Assembly: GCF_014652275.1 (NCBI RefSeq)
Contig: NZ_BMYM01000001.1
Coordinates: forward strand, 806,001-870,000
Origin: Parahalioglobus pacificus
Lineage (GTDB): Bacteria > Pseudomonadota > Gammaproteobacteria > Pseudomonadales > Halieaceae
Reading direction: 5' to 3'
Length of the DNA: 64,000 nucleotides
This document shows positions 37,740 through 46,053 of the stretch, piece after piece (positions within the stretch are counted from its first letter, which is position 1; every line of letters starts with the position of its first letter). The translations under genes were made by a program, and so were the position numbers. The notes below the pieces were generated by a model, which did no database searches, was not told the origin of the DNA, and saw nothing but the letters and a program-made list of their open reading frames with translations.

Positions 37740-39281
37740 ATGACTGTAAATACCCTAATCCATCTACTTCGCATCGTTGTTGCCTGTTGCCTGGTGGCAG
37801 CTGTCCCGATGAAAAGCCATGCAGCCGATAAGCCGAACATCCTGGTCATTTGGGGCGACGACATCGGCATCTGGAACATTAGCCGTTACAGCATGGGCAT
37901 GATGGGCTACCAGACGCCCAATATTGATCGCATCGCTAATGAGGGCATGATTTTTACCGACTACTACGGGGAGCAGAGCTGTACTGCGGGGCGCTCTGCT
38001 TTTATCACCGGACAGCACCCCATCCGCACCGGTCTGACCAAAGTGGGTATTCCCGGGGCAGATCTGGGTTTACAGCCCGAAGATCCAACCCTGGCTGAGC
38101 TACTGCGTGAGCATGGCTATACCAGCGGTCAGTTTGGCAAGAACCACCTGGGCGATCGCGATGAGTTTCTGCCAACGAACCACGGCTTTGATGAGTTCTT
38201 TGGCAATCTTTATCACCTGAACGCCGAAGAAAATCCGGAAGACCCTGATTGGCCAAAGGACCCCGCGTTTAACAAGGCGTTCGCACCCCGTGGTGTGATC
38301 CGCAGTAGTGCCGACGGCAGCATAGAAGACAGTGGCCCGCTGACACGCAAGCGCATGGAGACCGTCGACGACGAGTTCCTTGGAGAAGCGCTCAAGTTCA
38401 TTGATCGCTCAGCCGAGGCAGATAAGCCCTTCTTTGTGTGGTTTAACTCAACGCGCATGCACTATTACACCCACGTGAAAGAGTCGCAGTTGGGCGCAAG
38501 CGGGCAGGGCTTCTACAACGATGCCATGTTGGAGCACGACGGCCATGTGGGTCAGTTGCTGGAAAAGCTTGATGAGTTAGGCATTGCCGACAATACGATT
38601 GTGATGTATTCCACCGACAACGGTCCGCACTACAACATGTGGCCAGATGCCGCCATCACACCCTTCCGTGGCGAGAAAAACACCAACTGGGAAGGCGGCT
38701 TCCGCGTGCCAGCTATGGTGCGCTGGCCTGGCAAGATTGAAGCAGGTCAAATCAGTAACTCGGTGATGTCGCACCTGGACTGGGTACCCACCCTGATGGC
38801 CGCTGCGGGCGATGACGGGATCAAGGAGAAGCTTCTCAAGGGCCACAACGCAGCGGGCAAGCGTTTTCGCGTGCACCTGGACGGTTACAATTTCCTGCCG
38901 TACCTCACCGGTGAGGCCGAGCAGTCACCCCGTCGGGAATTCTTCTACTTCAGCGACGACGGTGTGCTGACAGCGGCCAGGGTTGATGACTGGAAATCCG
39001 TCTTCGCTGAACAACGTGCCAGCCGTTTCGATGTCTGGCGTGAGCCGTTTGTTCCATTGCGCATCCCCAAAGTATTTCATTTACGGCGCGATCCCTTTGA
39101 AAGAGCGGATACTGACAGTAATGGTTATAACCTGTGGTGGGACAAAAAGGTGGCGCCCACCCTGGGAGTATCGCGGGTTGCGGTAGCGCGGTTTGTGGCG
39201 TCTCTACGGGAGTACCCGCCGCGACAAAAGCCTGCCTCGTTTACCGTTGATCAGATCCTGGAATCGCTGTACGAAGAGTAA
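37740..39281 (+). CDS. exported type I sulfatase (arylsulfatase-like)
   Basis: 513 residues with a signal peptide (cleavage after MKSHAA, residue 28-29). The metal-binding DD is at residues 40-41, and the formylglycine motif C-T-A-G-R is at residues 81-85; Cys81 is the residue converted by a formylglycine-generating enzyme. STDNGPHYN supplies further metal ligands. CxAxR is an accepted variant of the common CxPxR. The substrate is unknown. The WDKKVAPTL / VARFVASLREYPPRQKPASF C-terminal part is typical of arylsulfatases that lack a separate domain. No maturation enzyme is seen in the window. Confidence 0.92.
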   Translation: MTVNTLIHLLRIVVACCLVAAVPMKSHAADKPNILVIWGDDIGIWNISRYSMGMMGYQTPNIDRIANEGMIFTDYYGEQSCTAGRSAFITGQHPIRTGLTKVGIPGADLGLQPEDPTLAELLREHGYTSGQFGKNHLGDRDEFLPTNHGFDEFFGNLYHLNAEENPEDPDWPKDPAFNKAFAPRGVIRSSADGSIEDSGPLTRKRMETVDDEFLGEALKFIDRSAEADKPFFVWFNSTRMHYYTHVKESQLGASGQGFYNDAMLEHDGHVGQLLEKLDELGIADNTIVMYSTDNGPHYNMWPDAAITPFRGEKNTNWEGGFRVPAMVRWPGKIEAGQISNSVMSHLDWVPTLMAAAGDDGIKEKLLKGHNAAGKRFRVHLDGYNFLPYLTGEAEQSPRREFFYFSDDGVLTAARVDDWKSVFAEQRASRFDVWREPFVPLRIPKVFHLRRDPFERADTDSNGYNLWWDKKVAPTLGVSRVAVARFVASLREYPPRQKPASFTVDQILESLYEE

Positions 39282-39282
39282 C

Positions 39283-39302
39283 GGCGCGTTTTCGCGCCCT
39301 TT
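39283..39302 (+). terminator. weak terminator-like hairpin after the sulfatase gene
   Basis: GGCGCG, loop TTTT, CGCGCC (39283-39298), then CTTTGT. It directly follows the stop, but the short T-run makes it a weak candidate. Confidence 0.45.
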
Positions 39303-39329
39303 GTATGTTTAGATAGAAGAGTCAGCTCA

Positions 39330-39731
39330 ATGAAAGCATTTGCCTTAACACCCAGTCTTGCCGTGGCGGGTCAGATCCTGCCCGAGCACGTACCTGCTAT
39401 CGCAGAGGCTGGCTTCAAGGTGATTATTAATAACCGACCCGACGGGGAAGAACCCGGTCAGCCCAGTTCGGATGATGTGGCGTCAGCGGCGAAGGCTCAG
39501 GGTCTTGAATATCGGCACCTGCCCGTGAACGCGATGAACTTTCCGGGACCAGATCTGGAGGTTATGAAGCACCTGTTTGACGATGAGTCGCAGTCAGTGT
39601 TCGCGTTTTGTCGCACGGGAACGCGATGCGCGAATCTCTGGATATACAGTCGGGAAGACGCCGACGTTGACGAGGCACGACAGCAGGCGGCATCCATTGG
39701 GTTCGATATTTCAATGTCGGCAGGGCGTTAA
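39330..39731 (+). CDS. TIGR01244 family (DUF442) phosphatase-like protein
   Basis: 133 residues. It has the dual-specificity-phosphatase-like fold with an active-site-like CRTGTR loop at residues 94-99. Related domains accompany sulfide-dioxygenase-like proteins (Blh) and have been described as sulfurtransferase or phosphatase; the true activity is unsettled. The gene sits between the sulfatase and the porin pseudogene, consistent with a sulfur role by position only. Confidence 0.82.
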   Translation: MKAFALTPSLAVAGQILPEHVPAIAEAGFKVIINNRPDGEEPGQPSSDDVASAAKAQGLEYRHLPVNAMNFPGPDLEVMKHLFDDESQSVFAFCRTGTRCANLWIYSREDADVDEARQQAASIGFDISMSAGR

Positions 39732-39742
39732 GTGCTGACCTG

Positions 39743-40934
39743 ATGATCATTACCCGATTGTTACCGTTGGCGGCAGGCGTTGTGTTTGCCGGCGGTGGCT
39801 CATCGATTGCGGCCCAGGAAGAGGGCGCAAACGGGTGGGACTACGGTGATCGCAGTTTGGAGTGGTCATCGGCCAGCGGAAGTTATCTCTGGCTGGGCCT
39901 GCGCGCGCAGCTTCGCGCCACGGAAATCCCTTCGGAGCTGCTCTCGATGAGTGATCTTGGTACGCCGGAATCTACCGGCGGAGAAGTGAGTCGATCGCGC
40001 TACAAAGTGGGCGCAGGTTGGCGCAACAACATCACTGCGTATCACGAGTATGACCTTCGCCAGGAACGCATGTTGGACCTGCGAGCCACCTGGAAGCCCA
40101 GTGCCGCATTTAACCTGCGTGCCGGGCAGTGGAAGGCTGAATTTAACCGCGAGCGTATCGACTCCTCTGGCAGGCAGCAGTTTGTCGACCGCTCTATCAG
40201 TCACTACTGGTTCACCGTAGACAGGCAGTGGGGTGCGATGGCCTCCGGAGCGCTAAAATCGGGCGGCTCAGCCGACAGCCAGTTGTGGCTTGGCGTGTTT
40301 GGCGGCGATGGGCGTAGCCAGGCCACTGACGGCGGCCCCCCCATGTGGATAGCGCGATGGCAGTGGAGCCCCAGCCGTCAGCAATTGCCGTTCGCCCAGA
40401 GCGCCGTCAAAAAACTATGACAAGCCGGCATACTCTCTAGCGTTCGCCGCCGTGGAAAATCAGAGTCGTTTTACCCGGTTTTCAAGCTCCGGTGGCGGCC
40501 AGTTACCCGGTCACGGCTCGGGCCCCGGCGAGCGCAATCAGTACCGCCTGACAGAGTTCTCACAGGAGTATGCCTGGTAGTGGCGTGGCTTTAGTGTGCA
40601 GCAGGAACTTCATTGGAAGCGCGTTGAAGACCAGGACACGGGCCGTCGGCGATACCTTGTAGGAGGCTACCTTCAGGGGGGATGGTTCCCGGCGACAAAC
40701 TGGTCGTCATTGCCTACCCAGTGGGAGCTGGCCGCTCGTTATGCCTACGTCGACCCCGATCTAACCCCGCTGGAGAACACGGAGTTTTCCCTGGCGTCGA
40801 ACTGGTTCTTCAATGGCCACCGCAATAAGCTGACGGCTGAGGCCAGTTACCTGAGAACCGCAAGCACTGACTTTGCCGAGAACCCCGACGTTGACGGCTG
40901 GCGCTTGCGTCTTCAGTGGGATATTTCAATTTAG
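39743..40934 (+). pseudogene. phosphate/pyrophosphate-selective porin (OprO/OprP-like), disrupted twice
   Basis: A single porin of about 395 residues is split by two lesions. Frame one (39743-40420) has a signal peptide (cleaved after SIAAQ), then DYGDRSLEWSSASGSYLWLGLRAQLR and FNLRAGQWKAEFNRERIDSSG, typical of the OprO/P family. After the six-A run at 40409-40414 the homologous sequence goes on in another frame as NYDKPAYSLAF, RFTRFSSSGGG and QYRLTEFSQEYAW, consistent with one inserted A. An in-frame TAG at 40578-40580 then replaces what should be Gln between AW and WRGFS. The frame runs to 40934 and ends LRLQWDISI, a normal porin C-terminus. Two independent lesions argue for a real pseudogene rather than a sequencing error. 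Confidence 0.88.
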
Positions 40935-40952
40935 CCAGTGCCTCACGCCAGT

Positions 40953-42980
40953 TTACGGGGCTGAGGGCGTGTACCAGATAGGGGAGCTCCAGGCGCGTTC
41001 CTGAATTACCTTGCGGTGTTCGACAGCGCAGCAGTTTTCCATGCCCGCAGGTATGGTGTCTGGGTTATCGCATTGAACGCCAGCGTCAACGCAAATGCGC
41101 TGACTCCAACGGCAGCTGGGATTCTCTACCACGCGGGCGTAGTAGAAGGTGGGCGACTCGCTGCGGAAATCCTGATCTTCCCATACGGTGCACAAGCGCT
41201 CGTGCCCACTGCCACTGGCTTCGCAAGTATTAAGGTCAACGGTGGCCTCGTTGGCGCCACCGGCCACATCCATCACGGTCTCGCGCAGTTCCCCATCTTC
41301 ATACCAGCCTTTAATCAGCTGTATGCGCTGTAGCGGACTGCCGGGATACTCTTCAGTCCCCGGGTCCTGCACGGCAGAAACGACGAAGCGGGGTACTGCG
41401 CTGTTGGGGTCAGCCGGCGGCAGGTCGCCGCCCATCGGCACGCCCCGGGCGTAGCCCTGTGCCACCATGTCACTGCGCTCGCAGGTGTCTTCTGCGTAGT
41501 CCCAGCCGCCAAAAAAGCGCAGCACCGGCCGTGTGCCGCTGGTGGCATAGGCTTCACGTCTCTGCATGGCAGCAAAAAGGCTATCGCGGGTGTTCTCTTC
41601 GGCGTATAGCACGGCGAGGCCGCCCGGGCCGTACTCCAGTTCATCGGGAAGACCGGTGGGCACGCCCTCGCGAGCCCCCATACCGGCACCACCGTGGCCG
41701 GGGTGGTTTTTCTCCATGGTGAGGCCAGGGGCAGCAATATGCGTATCCGTGCTCGAAATTAGCCCGAATTTGAAGCTGTTTGCACCAATCTCAGCCTGCT
41801 GTTGCAGACCCTTTTTCAGGCCATAGCGCAGAAAGTTGTTCTCATCAGGCAGCTTGGTCACCGGCGCCAAATCGTCGGGCACAAACACAGTGAGCCAGTC
41901 CAGACGCCCATCGGCAGCGATACCGGTGTTCTTGCCGCCGAAGCTGTCGTAGCCCATTTTTTCAAAGCCACAGAGCTCATCTTCGCTCCAGGTGGGTAGG
42001 CGGCTGTCGCACTCGCTTGAACCCTTGTGCTGCATCACCTCGAACAGTGTGTTCCAGCGGGCTCGTCGCGCGGCTTCTTCGCGGGTAACCGGCTCTGGCG
42101 GAATGGTTTCCGTCTCGAGTCTGGCGGTCTCAAACATTAGGCCGCCGCTGAGGTTGGAATTATGGGGGATCACAACGGCGTCGCAGCCTGGCTTGTCCGC
42201 AACACACTCCGTATCCAGATAGTCCCAAAGGTGAGTTTGCGAGGGGGTATCTATCCATCCGAGAGCGCGTTCGGGCACCTGGTCGTTACGGAAAATGACA
42301 TTGTGATGCAGGTTCAGGCCAGGACCTACACTCGCCGTCCACTCGTAGCCGATAAAACTGGTGAAGCTGCAGTGTTCGGTTCTGTCATAAGCCGCTTCCG
42401 CCGCGTCACGAACGTCGCGCCAGGTGTTGGCAGCCGCGGCATGACAGCCCTGCGCGTCATCGCCACAGAAGCCCCAACGTCGCTTGCCGGCCATGCCATA
42501 GGCACCGAAGGTGCCAAAAGACAGCTGTGGCAGGTGTCTGTGCGCGATGCAGACTGGGTGCCAGTAACCCTCGTAGCCTTCCGTCGTGCAGATACGCATT
42601 TCGCCCATGAATTCGGCGTGATCGGTAATGCCTGTGAAGTCCAGTGGCCGGTCGAGTTGTATTGTGCGCTGGGCAGTGCCCTCGTCATCGTAGGGTTGTA
42701 TTCCCATGGGCTCGCCTTGGGCGAAAGCGTAGGCATCGGCCGGGGTGTTCCGGGTGTCCTGTGAGTTGGCATCAAACGACCACTTGGTATGCACGTGGAA
42801 GTCGCCAAAGTGCGGGCGTTTAAGCGGGTCGTAGTCTGCGCAGGGTACGCGGCTCTCGGTGATGGAGTAGGGCCGCTGAAGTTGTGGACTCTCGTCGCTT
42901 TGCGCGGTTTGAGCTGAAGCAGGCAATGCGTGCATAACCGCCACAGTCAGCAGTGCGAATCCGGATAGTATTTTTGTCAT
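40953..42980 (-). CDS. exported DUF3604 protein (PHP-fold-like)
   Basis: 675 residues from the ATG at 42980, which follows an AGGGGG ribosome site and starts a clean signal peptide (MTKILSGFALLTVAVMHALPASA). An upstream ATG at 43034 would add 18 residues and spoil the signal peptide. Metal-binding motifs like those of PHP phosphoesterases are visible: HFGDFHVHTKWSFDA, TGITDHAEF and VIPHNSNLSGG. Many cysteines suggest disulfides. DUF3604 proteins are common in marine bacteria and have no agreed function. It converges on the porin pseudogene. Confidence 0.85.
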   Translation of the reverse strand: MTKILSGFALLTVAVMHALPASAQTAQSDESPQLQRPYSITESRVPCADYDPLKRPHFGDFHVHTKWSFDANSQDTRNTPADAYAFAQGEPMGIQPYDDEGTAQRTIQLDRPLDFTGITDHAEFMGEMRICTTEGYEGYWHPVCIAHRHLPQLSFGTFGAYGMAGKRRWGFCGDDAQGCHAAAANTWRDVRDAAEAAYDRTEHCSFTSFIGYEWTASVGPGLNLHHNVIFRNDQVPERALGWIDTPSQTHLWDYLDTECVADKPGCDAVVIPHNSNLSGGLMFETARLETETIPPEPVTREEAARRARWNTLFEVMQHKGSSECDSRLPTWSEDELCGFEKMGYDSFGGKNTGIAADGRLDWLTVFVPDDLAPVTKLPDENNFLRYGLKKGLQQQAEIGANSFKFGLISSTDTHIAAPGLTMEKNHPGHGGAGMGAREGVPTGLPDELEYGPGGLAVLYAEENTRDSLFAAMQRREAYATSGTRPVLRFFGGWDYAEDTCERSDMVAQGYARGVPMGGDLPPADPNSAVPRFVVSAVQDPGTEEYPGSPLQRIQLIKGWYEDGELRETVMDVAGGANEATVDLNTCEASGSGHERLCTVWEDQDFRSESPTFYYARVVENPSCRWSQRICVDAGVQCDNPDTIPAGMENCCAVEHRKVIQERAWSSPIWYTPSAP

Positions 42981-43167
42981 TGTGGGCCCCCTGTAATCCT
43001 CGCTCAGGTTTCCATGATCTCTTGACACTGGCAAGCAGCTAAACGTGGATTGATGGCCCCGACGCGGCGGTTTGTCTCGGCGGTTCGATAAAACGGTACG
43101 AGGCAGGGCGGGGCTAGCCTACGGGCGCTGCTATACTTTTTACAGATAATAAGAACAGGGGGCAGTT

Positions 43168-46053
43168 ATGCGGGGGCTTGTTACAGCCGCACTCCTAATG
43201 CTGATGGTGGCAGCGCCTGCTGCATGGTCGCAGACGCAAGATGACTATCGTGCCTGGATACTCGCCATGCAGGACAATCCTCGCGGACCGTTTTCCCGAA
43301 TTCGCTGGTTTTGCAATGACGGGACCGTACTGCCGCCCAAGGCTTATGCCTGCCGGGAACACGGTGGCGGTGTGCAACACGGGCAGTGGAGTGCTGAGAC
43401 GGTCAAGTTGCGCGAGCGCGGATATCTCGTGGCCAACCTGCTGGCGGCAGTCGACACTGCAGCGTTTCTGCAAAGCGCCGATGTCGAGGATCAGTATGCC
43501 CAGCTTTTGATAGAGCGCTTCCTGATGGCGGTGGAGCAGGGTTGGATTTTTCGCCAGGCGATAGTCTACCGAGGCGCTATTCAAGAGGAGGATGAGCGGG
43601 CAGGGGGGCGAGCCCTGCTGACGGCAATGGCCGCTGACAGCGAATGGTTGGGTCCACGCTTCGCCGCACTGCGTGCAGGTGTAAAGTTACTGCCGCACGG
43701 CGACGATAACGCCTCGATCGGTCGCATACGTCAATGGTCTGCGGATCTCTCGGAAGGCGATCCCGGCTTTATGCCGCTGCGTGTGCGCATTCATGGTACG
43801 CCCTCTGCGGCTGACGCGGAGGCAGTGCGCCGTTACAGCAGATCTGTGCAGACAGGCGCACTGAAAGCACGCTATGACGCATTGGCCGACGAAATCGACA
43901 GGGTGTACCAGGCCCAGCCGCTGGACCAGATACTGTCGGACTGGGTAAGCAGCAACCGTTTACCCACTTTATCCAGAGATCAGCTCGGCGCGGCGCTCAA
44001 TGCATGGCCTGAAGCAAGCGCTATCGATCGCCTCACCATTACTGGCGGTGTGCTGGCGGCTTTGCGAGATGCGCTGGAGCAGATCGACACGCCTTCGCAC
44101 AGGGTAGAGATTCTCGACGTGAGCCTACGAATAGAGGCCGAACATTTCAAAGCAGGCACGCGCGTGCGAGAACAGCTTGACAGCTTTGATCGGTCGCAGG
44201 TGCTTGCGGTCACTGCAGCGGCTGCAGACGCAGCCTACGGTACCGGGCTGTTGAATGCGCGTCTTCACAACGAATTGCTGCGAACATTTACAACACTGGA
44301 TGTGCAGCAACTGCCACTGTCGGGCTATCGGGCAGGTCTGGATTATCTGGCGTTGGCCAATGGGTGGGCAGTGCAAAACCTACGACGGTATTTCTACCCG
44401 TCCATGATGACCCTGGCTGAGATCGAACCCGAGGCCAAACTGTTCATCCAGGATCAGCTGCGGGGGAGTCCGCTTCTGCTTTACTCTCAGGCACTGGATC
44501 ATTTGCTGCGTGATGCTGGCCAATTGGCCGGCATAAAGCACAGTGTCTTTGGCACCGTCCACGGTGTTGGATTCAATGCCCTAAACCCCGGAACAGCCAG
44601 TGGTGTGTTGCACACACAGTTACCTGAATCGCTAACTGATTATCGCAGCGACGGTATCTATCTGTTACCAGAGACCGTGTCCGACTTGCCTCCCATCGCC
44701 GGAATCATCACTCGGGGTGCCGGCAACCCGCTGTCTCATGTGCAGCTGCTGGCGCGGAATCTTGGTATTCCCAATGTCAGCGTCAGTCCGGACATGGCCC
44801 AGTTGCTGTCGGCGCATGACGGTGAGCGTGTGCTGATGCAGGTGAGTCCCGCGGGGCAGGTGCGCATCGACCAGATGGGCGACCGTGCTGCACCCACGGC
44901 ACAAGTTCAGGTGGTTATTCGCCCTGATCTCGACAAGCTCGACCTGGATGTTCACGTGCCTCTGCCTCTGGCGCAGCTGCGCGCAGCGGATTCGGGCAGA
45001 ACCGTGGGTCCCAAGGCCGCTAAGCTGGCCGAACTTCGCAAACACTATCCAGAGGCGGTATCGCGGGGTGTGGCAATTCCCTTCGGGATGTTTCGTGATG
45101 TGGTTTTGGAGCAAGCGCATCGCAGTGGCACAACGCTATGGGAATGGATGGTGGCGCAATATCGGCACCTAGACACATTGCAGCCCGGCAGCGAGCAGCG
45201 AAAAGAAGCCACCGAGGCGTTCCGGGCCGAGCTGTATACGGCCATTCTGAACACGCCCTTGCCGGATGAATTCAGGGAAGCATTGCGCCAGGCGCTGATG
45301 ACCGAGATGGGTAGTCTGGATGTCGGTGTCTTCGTGCGCTCTGATACGAACGTAGAGGACCTGGCAGGATTCACCGGCGCCGGGCTGAATTTGACCCTGC
45401 CCAATGTGATTGGCATCGACGCCGTTCTAGAGGCTATCCCTCGTGTCTGGGCGTCGCCGTTTACCGAGCGCGCATTTGCCTGGCGTCAGGCGCATATGGA
45501 AGCCCCTGAACACGTGTACACCTCAGTGCTGTTACTGGAGTCGGTAGGCTCCGATAAATCCGGTGTGCTGGTGACCGCAGATATTGATACCGGCGCCCGC
45601 GATGTGCTGTCGGTTGCTGTTAACGAGGGGCTGGGTGGTGCAGTCGATGGTCAAGCTGCCGAGTCGCTGCGCATCAGTGCAGACGGAGAGACAGTCACCG
45701 TACTCGCCACAGCCACCGCGCCCTGGCGCAGGGTGCCAGACCCCGCGGGCGGTATATTGAAGTTACCCGCGTCAGGCGCGGATACGGTGATGACACCCCT
45801 GGAGATCAAACGCCTCGCTGCATTTGCGCAGGAATTACCCCAGCGTTTCGGGCCGATCGAGGATGACGAAGGGCGACTAGCCCCGGCAGATGTTGAGTTT
45901 GGCTTCCTCGATGGTCAGCTGCGGCTGTTCCAGATCAGGCCATTCCTCGACAATCAAATGGTTCAGGGCAGTAGCGCCTTGAGGGATATGGACAAAGGCC
46001 TGGATGCGGGCGCCACGACACAGGTTCCCTTATCCGGGAGGCCGGCCCGGTGA
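43168..46053 (+). CDS. exported phosphohistidine/ATP-grasp (PEP-synthase/glucan-dikinase-like) protein
   Basis: 961 residues. A signal peptide (cleavage after AAPAAWS, about residue 21) predicts export. Residues about 30-470 form an unrecognised, mostly helical region. A PEP-utiliser mobile (phosphohistidine) domain follows, with ITRGAGNPLSHVQLLARNLG and the candidate phospho-accepting His524. The C-terminal part (about 610-940) is a PPDK-N ATP-grasp domain: GPKAAKLAEL (614-), VGVFVRSDTNVEDLAGF, VNEGLGGAVDGQ and DVEFGFLDGQLRLFQIRPF. The PEP/pyruvate TIM barrel of PpsA/PpdK is absent. His domain before ATP-grasp is the order of plant glucan water dikinases. Its stop overlaps the next gene (GTGATG). 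The substrate is unknown; periplasmic ATP supply is a puzzle. Confidence 0.78.
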   Translation: MRGLVTAALLMLMVAAPAAWSQTQDDYRAWILAMQDNPRGPFSRIRWFCNDGTVLPPKAYACREHGGGVQHGQWSAETVKLRERGYLVANLLAAVDTAAFLQSADVEDQYAQLLIERFLMAVEQGWIFRQAIVYRGAIQEEDERAGGRALLTAMAADSEWLGPRFAALRAGVKLLPHGDDNASIGRIRQWSADLSEGDPGFMPLRVRIHGTPSAADAEAVRRYSRSVQTGALKARYDALADEIDRVYQAQPLDQILSDWVSSNRLPTLSRDQLGAALNAWPEASAIDRLTITGGVLAALRDALEQIDTPSHRVEILDVSLRIEAEHFKAGTRVREQLDSFDRSQVLAVTAAAADAAYGTGLLNARLHNELLRTFTTLDVQQLPLSGYRAGLDYLALANGWAVQNLRRYFYPSMMTLAEIEPEAKLFIQDQLRGSPLLLYSQALDHLLRDAGQLAGIKHSVFGTVHGVGFNALNPGTASGVLHTQLPESLTDYRSDGIYLLPETVSDLPPIAGIITRGAGNPLSHVQLLARNLGIPNVSVSPDMAQLLSAHDGERVLMQVSPAGQVRIDQMGDRAAPTAQVQVVIRPDLDKLDLDVHVPLPLAQLRAADSGRTVGPKAAKLAELRKHYPEAVSRGVAIPFGMFRDVVLEQAHRSGTTLWEWMVAQYRHLDTLQPGSEQRKEATEAFRAELYTAILNTPLPDEFREALRQALMTEMGSLDVGVFVRSDTNVEDLAGFTGAGLNLTLPNVIGIDAVLEAIPRVWASPFTERAFAWRQAHMEAPEHVYTSVLLLESVGSDKSGVLVTADIDTGARDVLSVAVNEGLGGAVDGQAAESLRISADGETVTVLATATAPWRRVPDPAGGILKLPASGADTVMTPLEIKRLAAFAQELPQRFGPIEDDEGRLAPADVEFGFLDGQLRLFQIRPFLDNQMVQGSSALRDMDKGLDAGATTQVPLSGRPAR

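Noticed and set aside
40409-40414. Programmed frameshift or phase variation at the six-A run
   Set aside because: A six-base run is short for phase variation, and the second lesion (TAG at 40578) would still block the protein. Ordinary inactivation is simpler.
40596-40934. Separate 112-codon gene after the porin fragment
   Set aside because: Its sequence is the C-terminal part of the same porin, joined to the first part once the frameshift and TAG are allowed for.
42162-42764. 200-codon open frame antisense to the DUF3604 gene
   Set aside because: It lies wholly opposite a gene with clear motifs and signal peptide, and shows no motif of its own. Many similar long antisense frames occur in this G/C-rich DNA.
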